Assembly: GCA_964574935.1 (NCBI GenBank)
Contig: CAZNOZ010000014.1
Location: 3,479-67,478, forward strand
DNA: 64,000 bases
Direction of reading: 5' to 3'
Source: JBBECE01 sp964574935
GTDB taxonomy: Bacteria; Pseudomonadota; Alphaproteobacteria; Rhizobiales; Devosiaceae
A model generated the notes under the pieces. The model ran no database searches, had not been told where the DNA came from, and saw only the letters and a list, made by a program, of their open reading frames with translations. The position numbers were made by a program, and so were the translations under genes. Positions 37,228-46,778 of this stretch are shown here, one piece after another. The stretch's first letter is position 1. Every line of letters begins with the position of its first letter.

Positions 37228-37851
37228 ATGCCCGGCAAGCGGATATTGATGCTCACCGGTGAGTTTACCGAAGAGTACGAGATCTACGTGTTTCAGAAGG
37301 CGATGGAGGCGGTGGGGCACACCGTCCACGTGGTCTGCCCGGACAAGAAGGAGGGCGAAATGATCAAGACCTCCTTGCACGATTTCGAGGGCGACCAGAC
37401 CTACACCGAAAAGCCCGGCCACTTCGCCGAAATCAACAAGACCTTCCACGAGGCCGAAACGCAGCTCGAGGAGTACGACGCGGTCTATTGCGCCGGCGGT
37501 CGCGGCCCGGAATACATCCGGATCGACAAGCGAATTCAGGCCATCATCCGCCACTTCCACGAGGCCCAGAAGCCGATCTTCACAATCTGCCACGGCGTGC
37601 AGATACTGATCGCGGTCGATGGTGTGGTGCGGGGCAAGCGCGTCGCCGCGCTGGCGGCCTGCGAACCGGAGGTGACGCTCGCCGGTGGCACTTATGTCGA
37701 TCTGACACCGACCGATTCGTTGATCGACGGCACGATGGTCTCGGCCAAGGGCTGGACGGCGCTTTCGTCGTTCATGCGCGACTGCCTGAAGGTCCTCGGC
37801 ACCGAAATCCACCACGCCGAACGTCAGGCCGGGCAGATCGCCGCGGAGTGA
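37228..37851 (+). CDS. DJ-1/PfpI family protein
   Basis: The 207-residue protein has the class I amidotransferase-like fold, with the nucleophile elbow TICHGVQIL (Cys121) and an acidic partner near GEFTEEYE (14-17). A strong AGGAGGT site supports the ATG at 37228. The frame open from 37150 adds a basic 26-residue extension unlike the family. Members are glyoxalases, chaperones, amidases or hydratases, and this one cannot be assigned. It lies downstream of gntR on the same strand after about 100 bp and may be co-transcribed. Confidence 0.85.
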   Translation: MPGKRILMLTGEFTEEYEIYVFQKAMEAVGHTVHVVCPDKKEGEMIKTSLHDFEGDQTYTEKPGHFAEINKTFHEAETQLEEYDAVYCAGGRGPEYIRIDKRIQAIIRHFHEAQKPIFTICHGVQILIAVDGVVRGKRVAALAACEPEVTLAGGTYVDLTPTDSLIDGTMVSAKGWTALSSFMRDCLKVLGTEIHHAERQAGQIAAE

Positions 37852-37968
37852 AACGGGCCCTCCGATGACCTCCATCGGCGCCCCTCCCGTTCAGCCATCG
37901 GTCCGCAATCGGAGCGAGGCGACGGCTTGCTGAGGTGATGAAATGGCGTGCGGCCCCGGCCGCCCGCC

Positions 37969-39050
37969 TCACCGGCCAGCGTGGGAGAGGTTGACGCCAC
38001 TGTCGCCGTCGAACACCACCACCTTGTCGGGGTTCCACGAGAATCTGATTTCCTCGTCGATCTCGAGACTGGTCTGGGCGGGCACGGTGGCGTGCAGGAA
38101 GTTCTCACCCATGCGGAGCGTGACGATCTTCTCGACGCCGTGATTTTCGACGTCGTGCACCCGCGCCTGCGCGGGCGCGTCGGCTTCCAGGAATATGTCT
38201 TCGGGCCGAATGCCGAAGATCAGCGGGCGTCCGGCGGCGCCCGCTCCTTTGCCTTTTCCGTTCAGCGGCAGACGCTCGCCGGTGGCGGTCACCGCTTCTG
38301 AGCCGGCGAGCTGGCCGTCGATGAGGTTCATCGGCGGCGATCCCACCGAACGCGCCACGAAGGTGTTGATCGGGTCGGCGTAGATTTCGTGCGGCGCGCC
38401 GGTCTGCACCAGCTGGCCCTCGTCGAGCACGCCGATTTTGTCGCCCATCGACATCGCCTCGATCTGGTCGTGGGTCACGAACAGGAAGGTGGCGCCGAGA
38501 TTCATCTGCAGGTTCTTGAGCTCGATTCGGAGCGCCTCGCGCAGCTTCGCATCGAGGGCCGAAAGCGGCTCGTCCATCAGGAACACGCGCGGTTCGCGCA
38601 CGATGGCGCGCCCGATCGAAACGCGCTGCATTTCGCCGCCGGACAACCGGTCCACCTTGCGGTCGAGCAGGGGCTCGATGCGCAGCGTCCGGGCCACGCG
38701 CCCGACCCGTTCGCCGATGTCCGCCGCATCGTAGTGTCGGATTGGTGACTTGAGCGGGAATTCGAGATTTTCCCGCACCGTGTAGCGCGGATAAAGCGAA
38801 TATTGCTGCAGCACCAGCGCCACGTCCCGTTCGGCCGGGCCCCAGCGGCCCACATCCTGATCGTCGATGAAGACCTGCCCCGCCGTGGGTTTCTCCAGTC
38901 CCGCGACGACCCTCAGCGTCGTGGTTTTTCCGGCGCCCGTGCGGCCGAGCAGAACGAAGAACTCGCCGTCGGCGACTTCGAGGTGCAGGTCGTTCAACGC
39001 CGTGACGTTGCCGAAGGTCTTCGTGATGCCCTTGAGCCTGATGTTCGCCA

Positions 39051-39051
<1 letters not shown>
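37969..39051 (-). CDS. Carbohydrate ABC importer ATPase (UgpC/MalK type), subunit 2
   Basis: The 360-residue ATPase has Walker A GRTGAGKT, signature LSGGEMQR, Walker B VFLMDEP and a C-terminal TOBE-type regulatory domain. It is the second of two different ATPase genes in the operon and starts on the last base of the first one's stop codon. Such paired, non-identical ATPases, with LSGGE and LSGGD signatures, occur in GlpS/GlpT-like rhizobial importers and probably form a heterodimer. The substrate is unknown; the binding protein suggests a sugar or polyol. Confidence 0.9.
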
Positions 39052-40156
<1,105 letters not shown>

Positions 40157-40160
<4 letters not shown>

Positions 40161-40360
40161 GACTGGTGACCCTCGTCCGCCGGCTCCTCGCGCGGAATAT
40201 GAATGGCGATGATGAAGCCGATCAGCCCGACAAGCGAGATCGTCGCGCCGTACATGTGCAAAATCTCGCTCCACGGCTGACACAGCGAGATGATGCCCAG
40301 GATCATCACCGTCTGCGCCGCCGGTTCGAGATATTTCTGGTTGATCGAACGGAAGCTCAT
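40157..40360 (-). CDS. Small two-helix membrane protein in the ABC operon
   Basis: The 67-residue protein has two hydrophobic segments (about 16-30 and 38-54) and short charged ends. It overlaps the permease gene upstream and the ATPase gene downstream by four bases each, so it is firmly part of the operon. Rhizobial glycerol-3-phosphate importers also carry a small membrane gene (glpU) in the same operon, but I see no clear sequence match to it. It may be an accessory subunit. Function is unknown. Confidence 0.75.
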
Positions 40361-41316
40361 TTGCGGATCGCTCCGAAGCTCATGCCGCGCAACAGGTGAT
40401 TGCGCAGCAGGAAGGTGAAGATCGCCACCGGCAGCAGGAACAACACCGTCCCCGCCGCGATCACCGTCCAGTCCTGCAGCCCCGTTCCGACCTGGCTCGG
40501 GATGAAGGGCGGGGCCGTCTGGGCCCGGCGGTTGGTCAGGATCAGCGCGAAGGCGTATTCGTTCCACGCGGTGATGAAGCAGAACACGGCGGTCGCCGCG
40601 ATCCCGGTCGCCGCCTCCGGCAGCACGATTCGAAAGAAGGCCTGCATGCGCGTATAGCCGTCCACGAGCGCCGCCTCCTCGTATTCCTTCGGGATTTCGT
40701 CGATGAAGCCTTTCATCAGCCATACGGCGAACGAGACGTTGAACGCGGTGTACAGGAGGATCAGGCCCAGATGCGTGTCATTCAGGCCGACCGCGCGGTA
40801 CATCAGATACATCGGTATCGCGATCACCACCGGTGGCAGCATTCGGGTCGACAGGATGAAGAACAACAAGTCCGCCTCGCCCTTCACCTTGAAGCGGGAG
40901 AAGCCATAGGCGGTGATCGTTCCCATCGACACCGCCAGGATCGTCGAAGTGATCGCGATGATCAGCGAGTTGAGGAAGCGGCTGGGATAGGGCGAGGACT
41001 GAACCTGCCCGTTGGCGTCGCGTGACAGGCGCTCGCCCCCGTCCAGGACGAGTTTTTCCCACCAGGGGGCGGCATCGTACACTTCCTGGCTGACCGGCTC
41101 GGTGAGCTGGGCGCGCTTGAGGAAGAGCTTCACGAAGGGCGTGATCTGCGGCTCGAAGACGATCGTGGGCGGCACCGAGGTGGCGAGCACGAGCGGTTTG
41201 AACGCAGTCGATGTGATCCAGTAGATCGGCGCCAGGAAGATCAGCGTGGCCGCCACCACCGCCGCGATGGCCAGCCGGTTTCCAAGTCGTTCCGAGCGGG
41301 TCTGGACGGCGGCCAT
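40357..41316 (-). CDS. ABC importer permease, MalG type
   Basis: The 319-residue inner-membrane protein has about six membrane segments and the cytoplasmic EAA loop EYEEAALVDGYTRMQAFFRI. A long periplasmic loop after the first helix (about 45-105) is typical of this subgroup. It pairs with the MalF-type permease encoded immediately upstream, whose stop codon almost touches its start. It ends in a four-base overlap with the small membrane protein gene. Confidence 0.92.
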   Translation of the reverse strand: MAAVQTRSERLGNRLAIAAVVAATLIFLAPIYWITSTAFKPLVLATSVPPTIVFEPQITPFVKLFLKRAQLTEPVSQEVYDAAPWWEKLVLDGGERLSRDANGQVQSSPYPSRFLNSLIIAITSTILAVSMGTITAYGFSRFKVKGEADLLFFILSTRMLPPVVIAIPMYLMYRAVGLNDTHLGLILLYTAFNVSFAVWLMKGFIDEIPKEYEEAALVDGYTRMQAFFRIVLPEAATGIAATAVFCFITAWNEYAFALILTNRRAQTAPPFIPSQVGTGLQDWTVIAAGTVLFLLPVAIFTFLLRNHLLRGMSFGAIRK

Positions 41317-41317
41317 C

Positions 41318-42220
41318 TCAGCGTTCCTTCACCCGGTTGAGGTACTTGATGTAGATGTTGGTGATGCACAGCACCATGATCAGGATGATGTAGGCCAGCG
41401 CCGAGGACGGTCCGGTCTGCCACTGCTGGAACGCCAGCTTGTAAAGGCGCGACGAGATCAGCTCGGCGGCCGGTTGGCCGGTCATGATGTAGGCGACGTC
41501 GAACGTCTTGAACGCCTCCATGGTGCGGAAGATGACCGCAATCAGAAGGATCGGCGCCACCAGCGGCAGCGTGATGCGGAAGAAGGTGTAGAGCTTGCCG
41601 GCCCGGTCGATGGCCGCGGCCTCGTACAGGTGCTTGGGGACGGCGCTGAGACCCGCCAGCGACAGCAGCATCACGAAGGGCGCCCACATCCAGATATCGG
41701 TAATCGCCACGGCGTAGAGCGCCAGGTGGGAGTCGGTGAGCCACTGCACGGTGCCCAGGCCGAGCGCGTAGTTGAGCGGCCCCCAGGACGGGTCGTAGAT
41801 GAGTTTCCAGAACAGCCCCACCACCACCGGCGACAGCATCATCGGAAGCAGCAGCAGCGTGGTCACGAATCCTCTGAACGGAATCGGGCGGTTGAGCAGC
41901 AGGGCCAGGCCGAAGCCGACGAAAAACTGGCCGGCCACCGAGACGATCACGTACCACAGCGTCGTGGAGAAGGTGCGCCAGATCACCGGGTCGGCAAGAA
42001 TGTCGACGTAGTTCTTCAGCCCGACGAAGTTGATGGGCTTGTTGGTCGAGGCGCGAAAATCGGTGAACGAGAACCCGAGCGAATAAAGCAGCGGGAAAAT
42101 GTTGAAGATGATGAGGAACGCCACCGTCGGAATTACGAACGCGTTCCGGATGGTCAGGTCGCTCCAGCCGCGTCTTGCGGCGCGCGACTGCGGATCGAGC
42201 GTCGTCACAATGCTGGTCAC
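41318..42220 (-). CDS. ABC importer permease, MalF type
   Basis: The 300-residue permease has six predicted membrane segments and the EAA-loop region LYEAAAIDRAGKLYTFFRI. It is the first membrane gene after the binding-protein gene, from which it is separated by a 64-bp gap holding a perfect stem-loop. It forms the translocation pore with the MalG-type subunit. Confidence 0.92.
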   Translation of the reverse strand: MTSIVTTLDPQSRAARRGWSDLTIRNAFVIPTVAFLIIFNIFPLLYSLGFSFTDFRASTNKPINFVGLKNYVDILADPVIWRTFSTTLWYVIVSVAGQFFVGFGLALLLNRPIPFRGFVTTLLLLPMMLSPVVVGLFWKLIYDPSWGPLNYALGLGTVQWLTDSHLALYAVAITDIWMWAPFVMLLSLAGLSAVPKHLYEAAAIDRAGKLYTFFRITLPLVAPILLIAVIFRTMEAFKTFDVAYIMTGQPAAELISSRLYKLAFQQWQTGPSSALAYIILIMVLCITNIYIKYLNRVKER

Positions 42221-42243
42221 GTCCTGTCCCCCGATCGAAAGGC

Positions 42244-42270
42244 CCCGGGGAGGGATTTTGCCTCCCCGGG
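42244..42270 (-). promoter_or_regulatory. Perfect inverted repeat between binding-protein and permease genes
   Basis: The 10-bp arms CCCGGGGAGG/CCTCCCCGGG enclose a 7-base AT-rich loop in the 64-bp gap after the binding-protein stop codon. Only three T residues follow on the minus strand, so read-through is expected. This is the position of the malE-malF stem-loops known to favour binding-protein expression. Confidence 0.75.
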
Positions 42271-42284
42271 ACCGCTGTTGTTGA

Positions 42285-43589
42285 TTATTCGGCCGGATAC
42301 CCTGCGCTGGTCAGCGTATCGACCCACGTCGCCGTGAGCTTGTCCAGCGTCTCCTGAGCCGTGCCTTGTCCGTCCACCACGTAGGGGTAGAAGGTGTCTG
42401 CGGCCTCCGTCAGGAGTTCGGCGTACTCGGGCAGCGCCCAGAAGTCTCTCACCTTGAACATGGTCTGGTAGAAGGCTTCGTTGTACGGCGTTGCGTTGCG
42501 GAACTCCTCGCTCGACAGCAGGGCGGCGTTGCAGGCGTAGCCACCGAGCTCGGCCCAACGCTTCTGCGTGTCTTCCTTGACGAACCACTCAAGGAACTTC
42601 ATCGACTCGTCGATGTTCTCGCCGTAGCTGATCACGGAGATGCCCTGACCGCCCAGGGCGGCGAAGTCGTCGCCACGCGGGCCCGGCGGGTTGGCGAAGA
42701 AGCCCATGTCACCGGCGTAGGGGTTGGTCGCCTCGTTCACGAGCGAGGGGAAGAACGCGAAGAAGTTCATCGCCATCGCGACCTGGCCCTGCGCCATCGC
42801 CGTGTTGGTCTCGGTGAAGAACGCATTGCCCCAGCCCGGCGGGTTGAACGTGAAGAGCTTGCGATAGTCCTCGAGCGCTTCGACCGACTCGGGCGAATTG
42901 AGCTGGCCGCTCACCTTGTAGGTGTCATAGTCGCCGAACGAACCGCCGTAGGCGAACACGGAGTTCTCGACGCCCATGACAATCGCGTCGCCGGCGTTCA
43001 TCGTGTAGATGGCGGCCCCATACATATTGTCATCGGGCCGGTTGAAGAACTCGGCGATATCGATGAGCTGCTTGAACGTCTGCGGAACGCCGAGGTCGTA
43101 GCCGTACTTGGCCTTGAAGTTGGCCATCTCGGTCGGATCCTCGAACAGGTCCTTGCGATAGGCCCAGCCGACGGCGTCGCCCTCGAGCGGCACCGCCCAG
43201 TATTTGCCGCCATACTGGGAATAGTACTGCATCGTCGCCGGGGCCATGACCTCGGTGAGGTTGTGCTCGGCCACGAAGTCGGTCAGTTCGACATAGTGGC
43301 CACCGGTGGAAGCGGCGCCGAGGAACTGGCTGTCGCCGACCACAAGATCGTACGCCGAGCCGTGAGCATTGAGTTCGGTGAACAGCTTGGTCTGGAAGTC
43401 CGGCCACGGGACCGTCTCGACGGTGACGGTGACACCGGTCTCGGCCTGGTAGTCGTTGACCAGCTCCTGCAGATAGTTGGCAGGGTCCCATTCCGCCCAC
43501 AGTATCGTCAGCTCCTGCGCCTGGGCGCTGATACTGCCCAAGGCCAGCAAGCTGGTTCCGGCCAGAAGGCCGGCGATGGTTTTGTGCAT
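42285..43589 (-). CDS. ABC sugar solute-binding protein (MalE/UgpB type)
   Basis: The 434-residue periplasmic protein has a signal peptide of about 24 residues (core IAGLLAGTSLLALGSISA, cleavage after AQA). Its body is typical of family 1 carbohydrate binding proteins: ELTILWAEWDPANYLQELV near the start, and AVPLEGDAVGWAYRKDLFED. The ATG at 43589 has a GGGAGAG site. It heads an operon with two permeases, a small membrane protein and two ATPases. The ligand is probably a sugar, polyol or oligosaccharide. Confidence 0.92.
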   Translation of the reverse strand: MHKTIAGLLAGTSLLALGSISAQAQELTILWAEWDPANYLQELVNDYQAETGVTVTVETVPWPDFQTKLFTELNAHGSAYDLVVGDSQFLGAASTGGHYVELTDFVAEHNLTEVMAPATMQYYSQYGGKYWAVPLEGDAVGWAYRKDLFEDPTEMANFKAKYGYDLGVPQTFKQLIDIAEFFNRPDDNMYGAAIYTMNAGDAIVMGVENSVFAYGGSFGDYDTYKVSGQLNSPESVEALEDYRKLFTFNPPGWGNAFFTETNTAMAQGQVAMAMNFFAFFPSLVNEATNPYAGDMGFFANPPGPRGDDFAALGGQGISVISYGENIDESMKFLEWFVKEDTQKRWAELGGYACNAALLSSEEFRNATPYNEAFYQTMFKVRDFWALPEYAELLTEAADTFYPYVVDGQGTAQETLDKLTATWVDTLTSAGYPAE

Positions 43590-43894
43590 CGTTTTCTCTC
43601 CCTTAGTGGATGACACCCGCTCGGGGCGAGCGCCGGTTACAGTCATGGTCGTTGCCTTGAGTTCAGGCCGGGCAGCCCTTCTCGACCGCCATCGGGTGCC
43701 TGAACCCGCCCTTGATGACTCGCTTCCTGGATTTCGCTTGTATTCCTCCCTCTCCGCTTGCCATCCGTTCTTGCGCCGGCTTCCCGGTGAAGCACTTCAC
43801 CGGGACCTTGTCCCTTCCGGTCAAACGCGCCGGGATGGGGCGGCACAAAATCTTGCATTCTTATCGGTTCGTTTCCAGTCCCGCCCTCATCTCG
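43590..43894. other. 305-bp intergenic region upstream of the ABC operon
   Basis: No convincing gene is present. It should contain the promoter of the binding-protein gene. The notable element is a 24-bp palindrome at 43782-43805 with 11-bp perfect arms TCCCGGTGAAG/CTTCACCGGGA around a 2-base centre. It could be a TetR-type operator or the end signal of the tetR transcript, and there is no T-run after it. Confidence 0.55.
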
Positions 43895-44566
43895 TCAGGA
43901 TTCGCCGACGCGCCGATTTTCCGAACTCCACTCCACCGAACCGGCCTTGCCGCCAGCCCGCGCATCTCGCGCGGCGGCCTCGACAAGCGCCGACGCGGCC
44001 CATTGCGCGACATCCTGCGCCTCGCTGAACGACAGCCCCCAGATGTCCTCGAGAACGATCAGCATCTCGATGCCGAAGACCAGGGAAAGCGCCTGCGCCA
44101 GGCGCCGCTGCTGATCGCCCGAAAGCCTGCCCGCCAGCGGCGCCGTGGCCTCCTGCAATAGGTCCACCCGATGGCCGCGCGTGAACTGCGGTTCACCGCC
44201 GAGCGTTCCGGCCTGCCGTCTGGCCCATTGTTCCAGCGACAGCTTCAGCGCCGCCTTGAAGGTCGCCTTGAATTCCTCGATCCGCGGCATCGACGACGCC
44301 AGAAGGTCGGCGACCCGCGCCCGCGCATCGTCGTCGTCCGGCGTCCACTCGAGAATGGGTCCGAGCGCCTCGTCGACGACCGCGTGGATCAGTGCCGCTT
44401 CGCTCGGGAAATAGCGGTAGGCCGTCGCCCGCGACACGCCGGCGGCTTCCGCCACCTCGCTGACCGAAGGGGTTGCACCGGACTGCATCAGCTCGACCGC
44501 GGCCTCGAGCATGAGCCGGCGCGTGCGTGCCCGCGGTCCCTTTTCCACATCGCCTTCGGCCTTCAC
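43895..44566 (-). CDS. TetR family transcriptional regulator
   Basis: The 223-residue regulator has an N-terminal helix-turn-helix (SVSEVAEAAGVSRATAYRYF) and an all-helical ligand domain. I chose the GTG at 44566 because homology begins near there. A longer ATG frame to 44662 would run through a dyad that looks like an operator (44599-44611). It lies upstream of the ABC operon on the same strand and is divergent from the Tm-1-like pair, so it may control either or both. The effector is unknown. Confidence 0.83.
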   Translation of the reverse strand: MKAEGDVEKGPRARTRRLMLEAAVELMQSGATPSVSEVAEAAGVSRATAYRYFPSEAALIHAVVDEALGPILEWTPDDDDARARVADLLASSMPRIEEFKATFKAALKLSLEQWARRQAGTLGGEPQFTRGHRVDLLQEATAPLAGRLSGDQQRRLAQALSLVFGIEMLIVLEDIWGLSFSEAQDVAQWAASALVEAAARDARAGGKAGSVEWSSENRRVGES

Positions 44567-44598
44567 AGGTGACCCGTTTCGTTGACGTGAGACGCTGA

Positions 44599-44611
44599 TA
44601 TCAATATGATA
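44599..44611. promoter_or_regulatory. Inverted repeat, candidate TetR operator
   Basis: TATCA and TGATA arms flank a 3-base centre (TATCAATATGATA). The dyad lies in the 141-bp divergent region between tetR (GTG start 44566) and the Tm-1-like gene (44708). Its location and AT content fit an operator that also represses tetR. The assignment is inferred. Confidence 0.45.
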
Positions 44612-44707
44612 CACGCATCTCAATTCCGTGCAATACCTCGTTGAGGATTCGTTAACCATCAATCACAAGGCCTGAAAATCCGGGGCTCTGGCGGCAGGGG
44701 AGGCCAG

Positions 44708-45913
44708 ATGAACTACATCTTCGTGGCGGGCACCGCGGATACCAAGGGCGAGGAGCTGGACTTTCTTGCCGCCGGCGTGGCCGCTGCCGGCGGCCGCCCG
44801 CTCAAGATCGATGTCGGAACCCGCCAGCCCTCCATAGCCGTGGATGTGTCGGCGTCCGAAGTCGCCGCCGCACATCCCCAGGGCGCCAACGCGGTCCTGG
44901 CGGGTGACGATCGCGGCACGGCGGTGGCCGCCATGGCCGAAGCGTTTGCGCGCTACGTCGGCGGCCGGCCGGACGTCGCTGGCATTGTCGGCATCGGCGG
45001 TGGCGGCGGCACCGCGATCGTCACCGCGGGCATGCGGGCGCTGCCGCTGGGCGTGCCCAAGCTGATGGTCTCGACAATGGCCTCGGGGGACGTCTCCGGC
45101 TATGTCGACATCTCCGACATCGTCATGATGCCGGCGATCACCGATTTGGCCGGCCTGAACCGGATCAGCCGCGCCGTGCTCGCGCGAGCCGCCCGGGCCA
45201 TCGTCGCCATGGCGGCCGACTCGGGCCAGGAGACCCGGGCTTTGGCGCCGGTGGGGCTGACCATGTTCGGCGTCACCACGGCTTGCGTGACCGCCATCGC
45301 GGAACGACTGGCCGGCGAGGTCGAGCCGGTGATTTTTCATGCCACCGGCACCGGCGGGCGCACGATGGAAGCGCTCATCGACGCGCGGCAGCTGACCGGG
45401 GTCATCGACATCACCACCACCGAAATCGCCGATCACCTCGTCGGCGGCGTCCTCAGCGCCGGCCCCGACCGGCTCGGCGCCATTGCGCGCACGGGGGTGC
45501 CCTGGATCGGCTCTCTGGGGGCGCTCGACATGGTCAATTTCCAGGCCCCCGACACCGTGCCGGCGCAGTTTGCCGAGCGGCTCTTCTATCGCCACAATCC
45601 GAACGTGACGCTGATGCGCACCACCGAGGCCGAGTGCGCGCTGATCGGCGAGTGGATCGCCAAAAAACTCAACGCCTGCGACGGCCCGGTCGTCCTGCTC
45701 GTGCCGGAAAACGGCGTCTCGGCGCTCGACATCGAGGGCGGGGCGTTCCACGATCCGGCGGCCGACGCGGCGCTCTTCGCGGCGCTGGAGGCGGCATTCG
45801 TCGTCACCGGCAGGCGCCGCATCGAGCGCCTGCCGCTGCACATCAACGATCCGGCGTTCGCCGACGCCGCGATCGCCGCCTGGCACGAGATCGCGCCCGG
45901 GGAGGGGACATGA
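44708..45913 (+). CDS. Tm-1-like ATP-binding domain protein (UPF0261)
   Basis: The 401-residue protein matches UPF0261, the bacterial counterpart of the N-terminal half of the tomato Tm-1 virus-resistance protein. Visible family segments are GTADTKGEELDFL near the N-terminus, GIGGGGGTAIVTAGMRALP and ISRAVLARAARAI. The biochemical role is not established. Its stop codon overlaps the start of a PEP-hydrolase-like gene, which corresponds to the C-terminal half of plant Tm-1. The pair therefore mirrors the fused plant protein. Confidence 0.87.
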   Translation: MNYIFVAGTADTKGEELDFLAAGVAAAGGRPLKIDVGTRQPSIAVDVSASEVAAAHPQGANAVLAGDDRGTAVAAMAEAFARYVGGRPDVAGIVGIGGGGGTAIVTAGMRALPLGVPKLMVSTMASGDVSGYVDISDIVMMPAITDLAGLNRISRAVLARAARAIVAMAADSGQETRALAPVGLTMFGVTTACVTAIAERLAGEVEPVIFHATGTGGRTMEALIDARQLTGVIDITTTEIADHLVGGVLSAGPDRLGAIARTGVPWIGSLGALDMVNFQAPDTVPAQFAERLFYRHNPNVTLMRTTEAECALIGEWIAKKLNACDGPVVLLVPENGVSALDIEGGAFHDPAADAALFAALEAAFVVTGRRRIERLPLHINDPAFADAAIAAWHEIAPGEGT

Positions 45914-46758
45914 CAGCCATCGCACGCGCCGACATCCTCGAGAAATTCCACGCCATGGTCGCCGCCGGCCAGCCGATCATCGGCGGCGGCGCCGGCACCG
46001 GGATTTCCGCCAAGTCGGAGGAGGCCGGCGGCATCGACCTGATCATCATCTACAATTCGGGACGCTACCGGATGGCGGGCCGCGGCTCGGCGGCGGGCCT
46101 GCTCGCCTATGGCAACGCCAACGAAATCGTCACGGAAATGGCCGCCGAGGTGCTGCCGGTGGTCGCCCACACCCCGGTGCTGGCCGGCGTCAACGGCACC
46201 GACCCCTTCACCGACATGCCGCGCTTCCTCGCCGAGCTCAAGGCGATGGGCTTCTCCGGCGTACAGAACTTCCCAACCATCGGGCTTTTCGACGGCCGCA
46301 TGCGACTGAGCTTCGAGGAGACCGGGATGGGCTACGCCCTCGAGGTCGAGATGATCCGCGCCGCCCGCGGGCTCGACCTGCTGACCACCCCTTATGTCTT
46401 CGACCCCGACGAGGCCCGCGCCATGACCGAGGCCGGCGCCGACATCGTCGTCGCCCATATGGGGGTGACGACCGGCGGCGCCATCGGCGCCACCGGCGCC
46501 AAATCCCTCGACGAATGCGTGGGCGAGGTCGCCGCCATCGCCGAGGCGGCGACGGCCGTCCGCGACGACGTGATCGTGCTGTGCCATGGCGGGCCGATTT
46601 CGCTGCCCGCCGACGCCCGGCACATCATGGCCAACGTGCCCGGCTGCCACGGCTTTTACGGCGCCAGCTCCATGGAACGATTGCCCGTCGAGCAGGCGAT
46701 CAAGGCCCGGGTCGAGGAATTCAAGGCGATGACGCGCGCCGCGCCGTCGGGAGCCTGA
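45910..46758 (+). CDS. PEP-hydrolase-like TIM-barrel protein (Tm-1 C-terminal domain type)
   Basis: The 282-residue TIM-barrel protein of the phosphoenolpyruvate hydrolase-like family has the segments GGGAGTGISAKSEEAGGIDL and IYNSGRYRMAGRGS. VAHMGVTTGGAIGA and CHGGPIS lie further on. It begins four bases inside the end of the Tm-1-like gene, so the two are translationally coupled. The reaction is not known for most members. Genomic pairing suggests the two proteins act in one metabolic step or complex. Confidence 0.87.
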   Translation: MTAIARADILEKFHAMVAAGQPIIGGGAGTGISAKSEEAGGIDLIIIYNSGRYRMAGRGSAAGLLAYGNANEIVTEMAAEVLPVVAHTPVLAGVNGTDPFTDMPRFLAELKAMGFSGVQNFPTIGLFDGRMRLSFEETGMGYALEVEMIRAARGLDLLTTPYVFDPDEARAMTEAGADIVVAHMGVTTGGAIGATGAKSLDECVGEVAAIAEAATAVRDDVIVLCHGGPISLPADARHIMANVPGCHGFYGASSMERLPVEQAIKARVEEFKAMTRAAPSGA

Positions 46759-46778
46759 CGCCCAAACGCCACCGCCTG

